This document shows, one piece after another, positions 36,896 through 46,584 of a DNA stretch of 64,000 bases (its first letter is position 1; the number at the start of each line of letters is the position of its first letter). Location: NCBI RefSeq assembly GCF_003172915.1, contig NZ_QGKU01000021.1, positions 31,196 through 95,195 on the forward strand, in the 5' to 3' direction. The notes below the pieces were generated by a model, which was not told the DNA's origin, searched no databases, and saw nothing but the letters and a program-made list of their open reading frames with translations. This stretch comes from Meridianimarinicoccus roseus (GTDB lineage Bacteria > Pseudomonadota > Alphaproteobacteria > Rhodobacterales > Rhodobacteraceae). The position numbers were made by a program, and so were the translations under genes.

Positions 36896-38302
36896 ATGGC
36901 AAAGCAGAAACTCTATGCCGGGGCAAAGCTGCGCGAAATCCGACGGCGGCTGGAACTGTCACAAAAGGATTTTGCCGCGAAATTAGGGGTTTCACTGCCA
37001 TACCTCAACCAGATGGAAAACAACAACCGGCCGGTTTCGGCCGGGGTCGTGCTGGCGCTGGCGCAGGAATTCGGCTTTGATGTGACCGAACTGTCCACCG
37101 GCGACACGGAACGTCTTGTGTCCGACATGCGCGAGGCGCTGGCCGATCCGCTGTTCGGGGACAATCCGCCGCCTATGGCCGACCTGCGCCTTGCCGCGTC
37201 GAACGCCCCTGCGCTGGCGCATGCGATGCTGGAGTTGCACCGCGCCTACCGGCAGGCGCATGAACGGCTCGCATCGCTGGACGAAGCGTTGGGGCGCGGC
37301 GGCGGCGGACCCGGGCTGCCGTCACCATGGGAAGAAGTGCGGGACTTCTTCCACTACTGCAACAACTACATTGACGCGGTGGACAGGGCTGCGGAACGCT
37401 TCGCAACCGCCGGAACCGGGGATGGGGACCTGCGCCGCCGCGCGACCGACGCGCTGGACAGGATCGGCGTGTCGCTGCGATTTGCGGACGGAGCAGGCCT
37501 GCGCCACTACGACACCGCCTCGCGCATCCTCACGCTGTCGGACCGTGCGGCCCCCGCGACGCTGACCTTCCAGTTGCTCCACCAGGTCGCGCTGCTGTGC
37601 CATGCAGACCTGATCGACGCCACGCTGGACCTTGCCCGCTTTCAGACCGCGCAGGCCCGCGACATCGCGCGGATCGGCATGGCGAACTATTTCGCAGGGG
37701 CCGCGCTTCTGCCCTACGCGCGGTTTCTCGCCGCCGCTCAGGACACGCGGCACGACCTCGAACAGATGGGCGACCAGTTCGGCGCCAGCATCGAGCAGGT
37801 GGCGCACCGGCTGTCGACCCTTCAGCGGTCGGGTGCGAAGGGGGTGCCGTTCTTCTTTGTGCGGGTGGACCAGGCCGGCACGATCACCAAGCGCCACTCC
37901 TCCACCCCGCTGCAATTCGCGCGCTATGGCGGCGCCTGCCCGTTGTGGAACGTGCACCGCGCGTTCGAGACGCCGGGCCGTTTCCTGCGCCAGCTGGCTG
38001 AAACCCCCGACGGGGTGCGTTACCTCTGCCTAGCCAGGGACGTCTCGAAGCCAGGCGGCAGCTTCCACGCGCCCGTGCGCCGATATGCGATCGGGCTGGG
38101 TTGCGAGGTGCGCCACGCGGGCGCGCTGGTCTATGCCGACGACATGGACCTCGGCAATGCCCGAGCGTTCGAACCTATCGGCATTTCCTGCCGGATCTGC
38201 GAACGGCCCGACTGCCACCAGCGGTCTGTGCCGCCGCTGGAACGGCGGCTGACCATCGACGCCAACCGCCGCGGCGTGCTGCCCTACGAAGTGGACCGCT
38301 GA
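36896..38302 (+). CDS. pccR: Short-chain acyl-CoA responsive regulator (PccR, ScfR family)
   Basis: A 468-residue XRE-type regulator. Residues 8-66 are the helix-turn-helix (AKLREIRRRLELSQKDFAAK, LGVSLPYLNQMENNNRPVSA), followed by the long ligand-binding region of ScfR proteins related to the peptidase M78 fold but with no HExxH here (LLHQVALLCHADLI instead). The C-terminal CRICERPDCHQR cysteine motif is typical of the family. PccR activates propionyl-CoA carboxylase genes in Rhodobacter sphaeroides in response to propionyl-CoA. Context agrees: the gene lies 1.5 kb from pccB with matching operator-like sites in between. GAGGGAG before the ATG. Confidence 0.92.
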   Translation: MAKQKLYAGAKLREIRRRLELSQKDFAAKLGVSLPYLNQMENNNRPVSAGVVLALAQEFGFDVTELSTGDTERLVSDMREALADPLFGDNPPPMADLRLAASNAPALAHAMLELHRAYRQAHERLASLDEALGRGGGGPGLPSPWEEVRDFFHYCNNYIDAVDRAAERFATAGTGDGDLRRRATDALDRIGVSLRFADGAGLRHYDTASRILTLSDRAAPATLTFQLLHQVALLCHADLIDATLDLARFQTAQARDIARIGMANYFAGAALLPYARFLAAAQDTRHDLEQMGDQFGASIEQVAHRLSTLQRSGAKGVPFFFVRVDQAGTITKRHSSTPLQFARYGGACPLWNVHRAFETPGRFLRQLAETPDGVRYLCLARDVSKPGGSFHAPVRRYAIGLGCEVRHAGALVYADDMDLGNARAFEPIGISCRICERPDCHQRSVPPLERRLTIDANRRGVLPYEVDR

Positions 38303-38321
38303 GCGGTCACGGACAGCGCCA

Positions 38322-38570
38322 TCATGCGGGCGCGTGGTCGCGCAGCAGACGGGCGATCTCGTCCTTCAGGGTCATGCGCATCTTGCGCAGGCGCAGCGCC
38401 TCCACATCGCACATCGGCTCCACGTTGGTTTCGACGCGGTGCAGCGTGCGGTTGATCTCGTGATACTCGTCCATCAGGCGCGCGGCGTGGGTGTTGGTCT
38501 GGCGCAACTCGTGCAGCGCGGGGCCGGCATGCGGGAATTCATCGGCAAGTTCGTGCGGGACGTGGGACAT
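38322..38570 (-). CDS. YdcH/DUF465-family small protein
   Basis: An 82-residue helical hairpin protein with FPHAGPALHELRQ and the pattern LMDEYHEINRTLHRVE, then a second helix LRLRKMRMTLKDEIARLL. DUF465 proteins are common and their function is unsettled. It lies convergent to pccR with a 19-bp gap. Confidence 0.88.
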   Translation of the reverse strand: MSHVPHELADEFPHAGPALHELRQTNTHAARLMDEYHEINRTLHRVETNVEPMCDVEALRLRKMRMTLKDEIARLLRDHAPA

Positions 38571-38655
38571 GTCACTCTCCTGTTGCTTGTCCCCGGAAGG
38601 CTAACCCCCTGCCCGCGCCGCCACATTGACCCGGATCAAACCGTACCCGCCGCGG

Positions 38656-39591
38656 TCAGCTTTTCGTCTGCAGCGGATTCGGCGTCAGCGCGCGACGTTT
38701 CAATTGCTGCTCGCGCAGCGCGATGAAACTGACCGCGGCCACGACGATGGCACCGCCCAGCACCACGAACGGATCGACCGGTTCGCCGAAGACCAGAAAC
38801 CCGACCAGCACGGACCAGACCAGTTGAAGAAAGACAGCCGGCTGCGTGACCGACACAGGCGCGGCGCGGAACGCCAGCGTCATGGTGTAGTGGCCGGCGG
38901 TAGCGAAGGCCGCAACCAGTAGCAGCCCGGCCAGGGCCGCCGGTCCCGGCGTTACCCACTGCGCAACCGCAACCGGAAGCAGCACCACCGGCACGATCAG
39001 CGAGAGAAGGGCGACCACCACGTCGGCCGGAAAACGGCCGGACAGCGACTTCGCCAGCAGATAGGAGGCGCCGAAACTGCCTGCCGTGACCAGCATCGCG
39101 AGATGTCCTGGGTCCAGCGTGCGAAGCCCGGGCCGCAGGATCACCAGTGCGCCGACCAATGCGACGATCACCGCGCCGATGCGGCGCGCGGCCATCCTTT
39201 CGCCCAGAAAAAGCACCGCGCCCAGCGTCACAACCACCGGCGCGAGATAGTTGATCGCCGTCACCTCGGCGATCGGGATGCGTGTCATCGCGTAGAACCA
39301 GAAAATGACGCCGATCCCGTGCACCACACCGCGCATGCCGAACAGCGTCCAGTCGCGCGAGGTAAGACGAGCCGCACGCAACCCGCGCAGCATCGGCAGC
39401 ACGAAGACCAGCCCGAGCGCGTAACGCAGGAAAGCCGCCTCTGGAGCGGGGACGGCATCGCCAAGCGCCTTCACCGTGGCCTGCACCCCGACGAAGCAAA
39501 GCCCCGTCAGCACCATCCAGCCCAGCCCGACGAGCGGCTGCCCGGTCGCTGTCCGGGCCGCTTCGGAGGACGGGCGCGGCGCCTCAGCCAA
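38656..39591 (-). CDS. DMT-superfamily transporter (EamA domains)
   Basis: A 311-residue membrane protein with ten helices in two EamA repeats; the repeat-typical PEAAFLRYALGLVFVLPML, AVLFLGERMAARR (end of helix 4) and SVLVGFLVFGEPVDPFVVLGG are visible. It probably exports amino acids or metabolites; substrate unknown. It starts 3 bases after the yebC stop on the same strand, so the two are likely one operon. Confidence 0.92.
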   Translation of the reverse strand: MAEAPRPSSEAARTATGQPLVGLGWMVLTGLCFVGVQATVKALGDAVPAPEAAFLRYALGLVFVLPMLRGLRAARLTSRDWTLFGMRGVVHGIGVIFWFYAMTRIPIAEVTAINYLAPVVVTLGAVLFLGERMAARRIGAVIVALVGALVILRPGLRTLDPGHLAMLVTAGSFGASYLLAKSLSGRFPADVVVALLSLIVPVVLLPVAVAQWVTPGPAALAGLLLVAAFATAGHYTMTLAFRAAPVSVTQPAVFLQLVWSVLVGFLVFGEPVDPFVVLGGAIVVAAVSFIALREQQLKRRALTPNPLQTKS

Positions 39592-39594
39592 GGT

Positions 39595-40335
39595 TCACAG
39601 GGCCGCCATCACCTCATCGCTGACTTCGAAGTTGGCGGTGACGTTCTGCACATCGTCGTCATCTTCAAGCGCATCGATGAGCTTGAACAGTTTCTGGGCC
39701 GTTTCGAGGTCGAGGTCTGTCGTGGTCTGCGGTTTCCAGATCAGTTTCGTGCTTTCGCTTTCGCCGAGCAGCGCCTCGAGCGCGGTGGACACGTCGTTCA
39801 GATCGGTGTCGGCGGTATAAATGACATGGCCCTCGTCGGTGCTTTCCACATCCTCGGCGCCCGCTTCGATCGCTGCTTCCATCACAGCATCTGGGTCCGC
39901 GACATCGGCAGGATACACGATCTCGCCCTTTCGATCGAACATGAACGCCACCGATCCCGTCTCGCCAAGGTTGCCGCCGTTCTTTGTGAAGGTCGACCGG
40001 ACGTTGCTTGCGGTCCGGTTGCGATTGTCGGTCATGGCCTCGACCATCACAGCCACGCCGCCGGGCCCATACCCTTCATAGCGGATCTCGTCATAGGCTT
40101 CGGCATCGCCGCCGGTCGCCTTCTTGATGGCCCGGTCGATCACGTCCTTCGGCACCGAGTTCGACTTGGCTTCCTTCACGGCAAGACGCAGCCGCGGGTT
40201 CTTGTCGGGATCGGGGTCGCCCATCTTGGCGGCGACGGTGATTTCCTTCGAGAGCTTGGAAAACAGCTTGGACCGGGCGGCATCCTGTCGGCCCTTGCGG
40301 TGCTGGATGTTTGCCCATTTGGAGTGACCAGCCAT
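39595..40335 (-). CDS. yebC: YebC/PmpR-family protein
   Basis: A 246-residue YebC protein: [20 protein letters not shown] is the signature N-terminus, and ECR-type motifs continue ([39 protein letters not shown]). Members act as translation factors helping ribosomes through difficult sequences and/or as transcription regulators. Complete and of typical length. Cotranscribed with the DMT gene. Confidence 0.97.
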   Translation of the reverse strand: MAGHSKWANIQHRKGRQDAARSKLFSKLSKEITVAAKMGDPDPDKNPRLRLAVKEAKSNSVPKDVIDRAIKKATGGDAEAYDEIRYEGYGPGGVAVMVEAMTDNRNRTASNVRSTFTKNGGNLGETGSVAFMFDRKGEIVYPADVADPDAVMEAAIEAGAEDVESTDEGHVIYTADTDLNDVSTALEALLGESESTKLIWKPQTTTDLDLETAQKLFKLIDALEDDDDVQNVTANFEVSDEVMAAL

Positions 40336-40711
40336 GCGTTGCTGTCCTTCTTTTCAAGGTCGTTTTGCCTCTCATAGTCAGCGCTGCGCCGGGCTGCAAG
40401 CGCCGCGCACGCCGTGGGGAACACCGGCCCGTTCCTGTACGAATCGTGCAATCACATCGCGCAACCCTTGCGGGAACCCGCCGCGCACCCGCCGCGCACC
40501 CGCCGCGACAGTCTGCGCAAAGGCGCAAAAAAAATGGACGGATATAAGGCAAGGCGGCCCCGCCAAAGCACGCCGAAACTTCCCTATCGTCACGGCCTCC
40601 ACATCTTAGACCCTGTAAACGTTAACAAAAACTTCGCAACTTTAGGGTAACGCGTGAAAAACAAAGCCAGATATACGAAAGTCTGCTAAGCGCTGCCAAA
40701 GAACAGAACAC
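40336..40711. other. Intergenic region upstream of the VPLPA-CTERM gene, no gene seen
   Basis: This stretch changes from high GC near yebC to AT-richer sequence after 40520, with an A-rich run near 40526-40533. No convincing frame; it contains the promoter described at 40712-40740 at its end and the yebC promoter region on the other strand. Confidence 0.6.
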
Positions 40712-40740
40712 TTGACCCATTGGACCAGTTGGCCGATAAC
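40712..40740 (+). promoter_or_regulatory. Sigma-70-type promoter of the VPLPA-CTERM gene
   Basis: TTGACC (-35, 40712-40717), a 17-base spacer and GATAAC (-10, 40735-40740). The predicted transcription start is about 26 bases before the ATG at 40773, with an AAAGGG ribosome site between. Confidence 0.6.
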
Positions 40741-40772
40741 CTTCGGAGGAGTTAACAAAGGGTAGCACCGGT

Positions 40773-41330
40773 ATGAATAAGATTTTAAAGGCAGCGTTTC
40801 TTGCTGCAACCTTGGCCGTGGGAACATCGGCATCGGCGGCAGTAGTCGTCTTCAACGCGGGCGGTACGATCACGACGGCTCCGGCCACGCCGATCTCAAC
40901 AGATATTTCCTCTGGCGATTTTGTGATTGCCACGGAAACGCTTGACCCGCTCGGGACCAACACGTTCACGTTTACCGCGCTGAACGACTTGGTTGTAAGC
41001 ACAATTGCGCTTGCAGGCGTCGGAACGAACACTGGTGCTGATCTGGCGCAGGTTCGGTTTGGCTTTACCGCAACGCCAGCGACACCGTTCAGCAGCATCG
41101 TTCCGAATCCGGACACTGCTTCGGCAACCGGAATTCTCCCCGGCTTTTCTCTGTTGGCTGGTGATAGCTTCACGATTTTCTGGGAATCGGTTGCTCCTTC
41201 CGCATCGGGCACTGTCGGTATCGCAGCAAGCTTCTTCACGACCGATCCGCCGCCGATCCCGCTGCCGGCAGCACTTCCGCTGCTCGCGGGTGGTATCGCA
41301 CTTCTCGGTCTGGTTCGCCGCAAGGCTTGA
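40773..41330 (+). CDS. VPLPA-CTERM sorting-domain surface protein
   Basis: A 185-residue exported protein: signal peptide MNKILKAAFLAATLAVGTSA (cleavage near SASAA), a beta-rich Thr/Ala/Asp-rich body without cysteines, and the C-terminal signal IPLPAALPLLAGGIALLGLV followed by RRKA. That tripartite tail (PLPA motif, hydrophobic helix, basic end) is the VPLPA-CTERM class processed by a dedicated exosortase (XrtD type). No exosortase is in the window. GC is clearly lower than in neighbours, with own promoter and terminator, so it is a single-gene unit, perhaps acquired. Exact surface function unknown. Confidence 0.85.
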   Translation: MNKILKAAFLAATLAVGTSASAAVVVFNAGGTITTAPATPISTDISSGDFVIATETLDPLGTNTFTFTALNDLVVSTIALAGVGTNTGADLAQVRFGFTATPATPFSSIVPNPDTASATGILPGFSLLAGDSFTIFWESVAPSASGTVGIAASFFTTDPPPIPLPAALPLLAGGIALLGLVRRKA

Positions 41331-41349
41331 ACTTTTCCTGATAGTAACG

Positions 41350-41377
41350 AAAAAGGCGGCTTCGGCCGCCTTTTTTT
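41350..41377 (+). terminator. Rho-independent terminator after the VPLPA-CTERM gene
   Basis: AAAAAGGCGGC (41350-41360), loop TTCG, GCCGCCTTTTT (41365-41375) plus more T to 41377. A strong, perfect hairpin with UUCG tetraloop. Confidence 0.93.
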
Positions 41378-41709
41378 GTTGCGAGGTGCTTTTTGCAGGA
41401 GGGTAAACTTGCCGCACAGCCCTTGGACAGGCGCCGCGCAGGACCACCCTCCCCGCTTTTGGCTTTTGCAAGCCAGGTCTGCAGGCCCGTTCTTTGGCAC
41501 CTCGTCTATACCCACCCCCGGGTCAACGGCCGCCTCGCCGCGAAAGCGCGGCGCGCTGCGCTGCGTCCGACACGCCCAGCCATCACCGCCCCCCCGGCCA
41601 TCTCTCGACGTGCTTCGGACGGATCGGATCACGGCGCCAATCATTGGCAGCAGGCATGACATCCGCACGCCAGAGATCGCGTCAGGTCGGGCGTTTGGCG
41701 TGATGGTCC
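41378..41709. other. Spacer between the VPLPA-CTERM terminator and the SLC13 gene
   Basis: About 330 bp of GC-rich sequence with no frame that looks coding and no clear repeat. Confidence 0.5.
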
Positions 41710-43503
41710 TCAGAGAGGCCAGATCACCGGGATCAACAGGGAAACCAGCAAGCCAGTGCTCAGGTTCAGAGGGATACCCACCTTCAGGTAGTCGCTGAAG
41801 CGATAGCCACCGGGGCCGTAAACCATCATGTTCGTCTGATAGCCGATGGGCGTGGCGAAACTTGCCGATGCCGCGATCATAACGGCGATAACCAGCGGGC
41901 GAGGATCAAACCCCAGCGCAGTGGCAAGCCCGATGGCAATCGGCGTGACAACAACGGCCACCGCGTTGTTCGACACCATCTCGGTCAGGACCGAGGTCAT
42001 AAGATACACCGACCAGATCAGCAGGAACGGCGGCAGCGTTTCCAGCGCAGGCGCAACAGCGCCGACCAGAAGTTCCACCGCGCCCGATGCGCCCAGCCCC
42101 GCACCGATGGCCAGCATCCCGAAAATCAGCGCCAGCAGTCGTCCGTCGATGAACGAGAACGCTTCTTCCGCATCGATGCAGCGGGTCATCAGGACCGTTG
42201 CCACCGCCACCACCGCCAGCATCAGGATCGGCGCCACGCCAAGCCCCGCCAGAACCACCACGCCGGCCAGAGCACCGATGGCGATCGGCGCCTGATCGCG
42301 CCGGTAGGCCCGCTGCGAGGGCGTGGCCACGTCCACGAGATCCATATCGGCGGCAAGGCGCCGGATGTCGGCCGGTGCCCCCTCCAGCAGCAGCGTATCG
42401 CCGACGCGCACGACGATGTCGTCCATCTTGCGGCCGATGTTCTGGTTCGACCTGTGCGCCGCGATCGGATACACGCCATAGCGCCGTCGCAGGCGCATAG
42501 ATCCGAGCGACCTGCCGATCATCCGGCAACCGGGCGTGATCAGCACCTCGACCGTAGTCGTCTCAACAGACGACAGTTTATCCACCATGCGCACGTCGCG
42601 GCTTTTCTGAAGCCCCAGCACCTCGGTCATCTGGGTGCGAAGAACCACGCGGTCGCCGGGTTCAAGCGTCACGACGCCCATGTCCCGCCGCAGCGACAGG
42701 TCTCCCCGCAACACATCGATCAGCCGCACCCCTTCGCGCTTGAAGATCTCGACCTCGGTGACCTGCTGGCCGATCAGAACGCTGTCCTCAGGCACCGCGA
42801 CCTCGGTAAAGAACTTCATGCCCTTGCGGCCAGACATCAGGCTGGCCATGCTGTCGCGCTCAGGCAGCAGACGGGGCGCGACCAGCAGCAGGTAAAGCAT
42901 CCCCCAGCACACGACCGCGATCCCAAGCGGCGTCACTTCGAAGATCGAAAAGGCACGCAGCCCGTTCTCGCGCGCAACCCCGTCCACCAACAGGTTTGTG
43001 GAGGTGCCGATCAGCGTCAGCGTGCCGCCCATGATCGCGGCGTAGGACAGCGGGATAAGCAGCTTGGATGGCGATTTGCCAAGTGTCTTGGCGATCTGGG
43101 TGAACACCGGAATCATCACCACCACGACCGGAGTGTTCGAAACGAAGGCCGACGCGATCACGACGAAACCGATCAGCACGGCGACCGCCTTCCGCGGTTC
43201 GCGCGTGGCCAGCGCCTCCGTGCGGCTGATGAACCAGTCCAGCGCACCGGTGCGCACCAGCGCACCCATCACAACGAACATTGCGGCGATGGTCCAAGGC
43301 GCCGGGTTCGACAGCACGTCCAGCCCGGCCTGGTAGGGGAGGATGCCAAGGATGAGCATCGCTGCCACACCGCCAAGCGCGACCACTTCGGCTGGGAACA
43401 TCTCGCGCAGGAAACCCGCGAACATCAGGATCACGATCACCAGTGCGACGATGGCATCGGCCTGCGCAAGGCCGGTCACTCCTGCCAGATCAAGCTGCGT
43501 CAT
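41710..43503 (-). CDS. SLC13/DASS-type ion transporter with two RCK_C (TrkA-C) domains
   Basis: A 597-residue membrane protein. N-terminal helices (about residues 15-195) and C-terminal helices (about 400-590) form the citrate/sodium-anion transporter fold, with the [11 protein letters not shown] and [15 protein letters not shown] motifs (SNT/SNN substrate loops typical of DASS). Between them (about 210-385) lie two regulatory TrkA-C domains, each starting near [20 protein letters not shown] and [20 protein letters not shown]. Family members move sulfate or dicarboxylates; the substrate is not visible. Stands 71 bp downstream of the YmdB gene on the same strand. Confidence 0.92.
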   Translation of the reverse strand: MTQLDLAGVTGLAQADAIVALVIVILMFAGFLREMFPAEVVALGGVAAMLILGILPYQAGLDVLSNPAPWTIAAMFVVMGALVRTGALDWFISRTEALATREPRKAVAVLIGFVVIASAFVSNTPVVVVMIPVFTQIAKTLGKSPSKLLIPLSYAAIMGGTLTLIGTSTNLLVDGVARENGLRAFSIFEVTPLGIAVVCWGMLYLLLVAPRLLPERDSMASLMSGRKGMKFFTEVAVPEDSVLIGQQVTEVEIFKREGVRLIDVLRGDLSLRRDMGVVTLEPGDRVVLRTQMTEVLGLQKSRDVRMVDKLSSVETTTVEVLITPGCRMIGRSLGSMRLRRRYGVYPIAAHRSNQNIGRKMDDIVVRVGDTLLLEGAPADIRRLAADMDLVDVATPSQRAYRRDQAPIAIGALAGVVVLAGLGVAPILMLAVVAVATVLMTRCIDAEEAFSFIDGRLLALIFGMLAIGAGLGASGAVELLVGAVAPALETLPPFLLIWSVYLMTSVLTEMVSNNAVAVVVTPIAIGLATALGFDPRPLVIAVMIAASASFATPIGYQTNMMVYGPGGYRFSDYLKVGIPLNLSTGLLVSLLIPVIWPL

Positions 43504-43574
43504 GCATCATCCCGCACTGCACCCGGCACCCACGCCAGCTTACTCGCTCAACAGGCGATGCCGCGCAGCATCTG

Positions 43575-44387
43575 TCAAGGTCCGCTGCCCTGCAGGCGGC
43601 CACCCTCACGGATCATGCTGACGGATTGTGCCTTGCCGTCCCTGTCCGAGGTCTCCACCAGCACGCCCGACAGGGTCGCCGCTCCAGTCGCGGGCTGGAA
43701 GCGGCCCTTGCCCATGCCGGTCACGAAGCGCCGCAGAGGTTCGGCGCGGTCCATGCCGATGACCGAATTGTAGTCGCCGCACATGCCCGCATCGGTCAGG
43801 TAGGCCGTGCCCCCGTCCAGCAACTGCGCATCGCCTGTGGGCACATGGGTATGCGTGCCTACGACCAAGGACGCGCGCCCGTCACAGAAATGGCCCATCG
43901 CCATCTTCTCGGACGTCGCTTCGGCATGTATGTCGACGACCACGGCCTGCGCCAGCCCGCCAAGGGGATGAGTGCGCAGAACCCGGTCCATGTGCGAGAA
44001 CGGATCGTCGAACGGGCGCTTCATGAAAACCTGCCCCAACACCTGCGTGACCAGCACCTTGCGCCCGTCCGGCAGGGAAAAGAGCCTGTGGCCGACGCCC
44101 GGCGCGCCTTTGGCGAAGTTAAGCGGGCGCAGCACGCGCGGTTCGCGTTCGATGAAGCTCAGCATGTCCCGCTGGTCGAAGGCATGATCGCCCAGCGTGA
44201 TGCAATCCGCCCCCGCCTCCAGGATCACCTTGGCGTGCTCGGGGGACAGCCCGGCGCCCGAAGTTGCGTTCTCGCCGTTGACGATGACGAAGTCGGCGCG
44301 CAGCCTGTCGCGCAGCGGTTTGAGATGGTCGGCCAGCGCAGCCCGGCCGGACCGGCCCATCACGTCGCCCAGAAACAGTATCTTCAT
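43575..44387 (-). CDS. YmdB-family metallophosphoesterase
   Basis: A 270-residue protein with the family start MKILFLGDVMGRSGRAAL and metal-binding motifs NGENATSGAGLSPEHAK, GDHAFDQRDM (the conserved N/H and D residues), and VVGTHTHVPTGD near the C-terminal third. Members hydrolyse 2',3'-cyclic nucleotides in Bacillus and Deinococcus. The start at 44387 is set by alignment of this motif-bearing N-terminus. It follows the 5-formyl-THF cyclo-ligase gene after 42 bp. Confidence 0.92.
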   Translation of the reverse strand: MKILFLGDVMGRSGRAALADHLKPLRDRLRADFVIVNGENATSGAGLSPEHAKVILEAGADCITLGDHAFDQRDMLSFIEREPRVLRPLNFAKGAPGVGHRLFSLPDGRKVLVTQVLGQVFMKRPFDDPFSHMDRVLRTHPLGGLAQAVVVDIHAEATSEKMAMGHFCDGRASLVVGTHTHVPTGDAQLLDGGTAYLTDAGMCGDYNSVIGMDRAEPLRRFVTGMGKGRFQPATGAATLSGVLVETSDRDGKAQSVSMIREGGRLQGSGP

Positions 44388-44429
44388 GCCACAGGGACTA
44401 GGCGGACATGCAGGGCGCGGCAAGGGTTT

Positions 44430-45038
44430 TCATGCCCGGCCCGAGCCAACGGCGCGCCCTTGCGCAAAGCGGTGCAGCCCGGTTTCGGTCACCACGGCAT
44501 CGAGCGGCTGATCGGTGGCGTCGCGCGGCAGGGCCTCCACCCGCTGCGCGGCGAAGGCGTAGCCCACCGCCAGTACCGGGCCCGCGGCACGCAGCCTTTC
44601 CAGCGTCCTGTCGTAGAACCCGCCGCCATAGCCCAGGCGGAAGCCCGCCGCGTCGAACGCAACAAGCGGCACGATGAGGATCCCGGGCACGAGGTCGGGC
44701 CCGTCGCGCGGCACGCGCGCCCCGAACGGGCCGTCGATCATCTCGGCCTCGGGGGTCCATTGCCGAAAGCGCAAGGGCAGACCCGGCCCGTCGATGACCG
44801 GCACGCAGACCGGACCGACGCGCGCGTGCCGCGCCATCACCGGCAGCGGGTCGATCTCCGACCGGATCGCCATGTATCCCGCCACCGTCGCGTCTGGATG
44901 CCCGTCCAGCAGCGCGGAAAGTGCCGCCTGCGCGGGACGCGGGTCCACGGTTGCCTGCGCGCCCTTGCGCCGCGCAAAAGCCGCCTTGCGCGCCTGCGCC
45001 TTGCGCGCCGCAGCATCGTCGCTCCCCGCACCGGTCAC
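44430..45038 (-). CDS. 5-formyltetrahydrofolate cyclo-ligase family protein, GTG start
   Basis: A 202-residue protein converting 5-formyl-THF to 5,10-methenyl-THF. Visible: N-terminal basic helix (ARKAQARKAAFARRK), VAGYMAIRSEIDPLPVM, and the ATP-site GYGGGFYDRTLERL with the LGYGGGFYDR pattern of the family. The GTG at 45038 overlaps the mgtE stop (GTGA), so translation is coupled; the open frame further upstream is only a mgtE shadow. Confidence 0.9.
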   Translation of the reverse strand: MTGAGSDDAAARKAQARKAAFARRKGAQATVDPRPAQAALSALLDGHPDATVAGYMAIRSEIDPLPVMARHARVGPVCVPVIDGPGLPLRFRQWTPEAEMIDGPFGARVPRDGPDLVPGILIVPLVAFDAAGFRLGYGGGFYDRTLERLRAAGPVLAVGYAFAAQRVEALPRDATDQPLDAVVTETGLHRFAQGRAVGSGRA

Positions 45039-46411
45039 AGCAGGACCTGCGTTGCGAGGCCGAGGAAGGCAAAGAAGCCCACCACGTCCGTTACCGTCGT
45101 CACGAATGTCCCCGAAGCCAGCGCCGGGTCCAGCTTCAGCCGTTCCAACACCACCGGGATCAGGATGCCCGACAGCCCCGCGACCAGCAGGTTGATGATC
45201 ATCGCCGCCCCGAGCACCGCACCGATCACTGCCGACCCGAACCAGGCCCAGCCGATCACTCCCATCACGACGGCGAAGGCGACGCCGTTGACCAGCCCAA
45301 CCAGCGCCTCGCGTCGCACGACGCGCAGCATGTTCGACCCGGTCAGATCGCGTGTCGCCAGCGCCCGCACAGCCACGGTCAGCGCCTGCGTGCCCGCGTT
45401 GCCGCCCATCGAGGCAACGATAGGCATCAGCACCGCAAGCGCCACGACGCTGGCCAGCACGTTCTCGAACTGCGAGATCACGACCGACGCCAGGATCGCG
45501 GTGCCAAGGTTCACCGCAAGCCACGGCAGGCGCACGCGCACGGTTTCCATCACGTTGTCCGACATGCTGGCATCGCCCACGCCGGCAAGGCGCAGGATGT
45601 CCTCTTCGTGCTCGTCGCTCAGCACGATCATCGCGTCGTCAATGGTGATCACGCCAACCAGCCGACCGCCATCGTCGACCACCGGGGTCGAGATCAGGTG
45701 GTACTGGTTGAACGCATAGGCCACGTTCTCGCCGCTTTCGGTGGCATGGATCGGGATGAACGTCTCTTCGGTAAGATCGCGCAACATGACCGACCGCCGC
45801 GCGCTCAGCATCCGGCCCAGCGTGACGTTACCAAGCGGCACCATGCGTGGGTCGACCAGCGTCACGTGGTAGAACTGGTCCGGCAGATCCTCGTTGTCGC
45901 GCAGGAAGTCGATCATCTGTCCCACGGTCCAGTCCTCGGGCGCGGTCACGACGTCGCGCTGCATCAGCCGTCCGGCCGTGTCCTCGGGATACCCAAGCGC
46001 CTGCTCGACGGCGTACCTGTCCACATCCTCGAGCGCGTCGAGGATCGCTTCCTTCTGGACGTCTTCCAGATCCTCCACCAGGTCGACCACGTCGTCGGTG
46101 TCGAGATCGCGCACCGCCGCCTGAAGCCGCTCCGGATCGAGCAGGCTGATGACGTCCTCGCGCAGTCCTTCGTCGAGTTCCGAAAGGACCTCGCCCACCG
46201 AGTCGCCGGCCCACAGGCGCAAAAATGCCTCGCGCTCCGATTCGTCTATCTGTTCCAGAAGATCGGCGATGTCCGCCGGGTGCAGACCGTCCAGGAATTC
46301 CTCAAGCCGTCCGGCATCGCCAGTCTCGACCGCGGCAAGGATCCTCCCCACTCGGCGCGGGTCGAGATGCGTGTCGGTCATGTCCGTGTCTTCTGCGGCT
46401 TCGTCGAGCAT
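45035..46411 (-). CDS. mgtE: MgtE-type magnesium transporter
   Basis: A 458-residue Mg2+ channel. Layout: N domain of acidic superhelix (about 14-135), two CBS domains (about 140-270) that sense Mg2+, then five membrane helices (RLPWLAVNLGTAILASVVIS, FENVLASVVALAVLMPIVASMGGNAGTQ with the conserved MGGNAGTQ pore motif, and three more to the end). The MGGNAGTQALTV sequence is diagnostic. First gene of a run mgtE, cyclo-ligase, YmdB, SLC13 transporter. Confidence 0.97.
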   Translation of the reverse strand: MLDEAAEDTDMTDTHLDPRRVGRILAAVETGDAGRLEEFLDGLHPADIADLLEQIDESEREAFLRLWAGDSVGEVLSELDEGLREDVISLLDPERLQAAVRDLDTDDVVDLVEDLEDVQKEAILDALEDVDRYAVEQALGYPEDTAGRLMQRDVVTAPEDWTVGQMIDFLRDNEDLPDQFYHVTLVDPRMVPLGNVTLGRMLSARRSVMLRDLTEETFIPIHATESGENVAYAFNQYHLISTPVVDDGGRLVGVITIDDAMIVLSDEHEEDILRLAGVGDASMSDNVMETVRVRLPWLAVNLGTAILASVVISQFENVLASVVALAVLMPIVASMGGNAGTQALTVAVRALATRDLTGSNMLRVVRREALVGLVNGVAFAVVMGVIGWAWFGSAVIGAVLGAAMIINLLVAGLSGILIPVVLERLKLDPALASGTFVTTVTDVVGFFAFLGLATQVLL

Positions 46412-46584
46412 CGAACCTCCTGTCGGCGCATGGGAACTCTAGGCGGGCATCGCGCCCGGAAACAGGGCCGAAACGGCACGGACCGGCGCGAAAGCGGCGG
46501 CGCAGGGCGCTTTCCGCTTGGGCCGGACGTGCGGCTGAGCCACATTGCCGGGGGGCAAGGTCTGACTGCGGGATAACGGGAACG

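Noticed and set aside
43443..45719. Plus-strand open frame of about 750 codons opposite the YmdB and mgtE genes
   Set aside because: Antisense shadow without domains.
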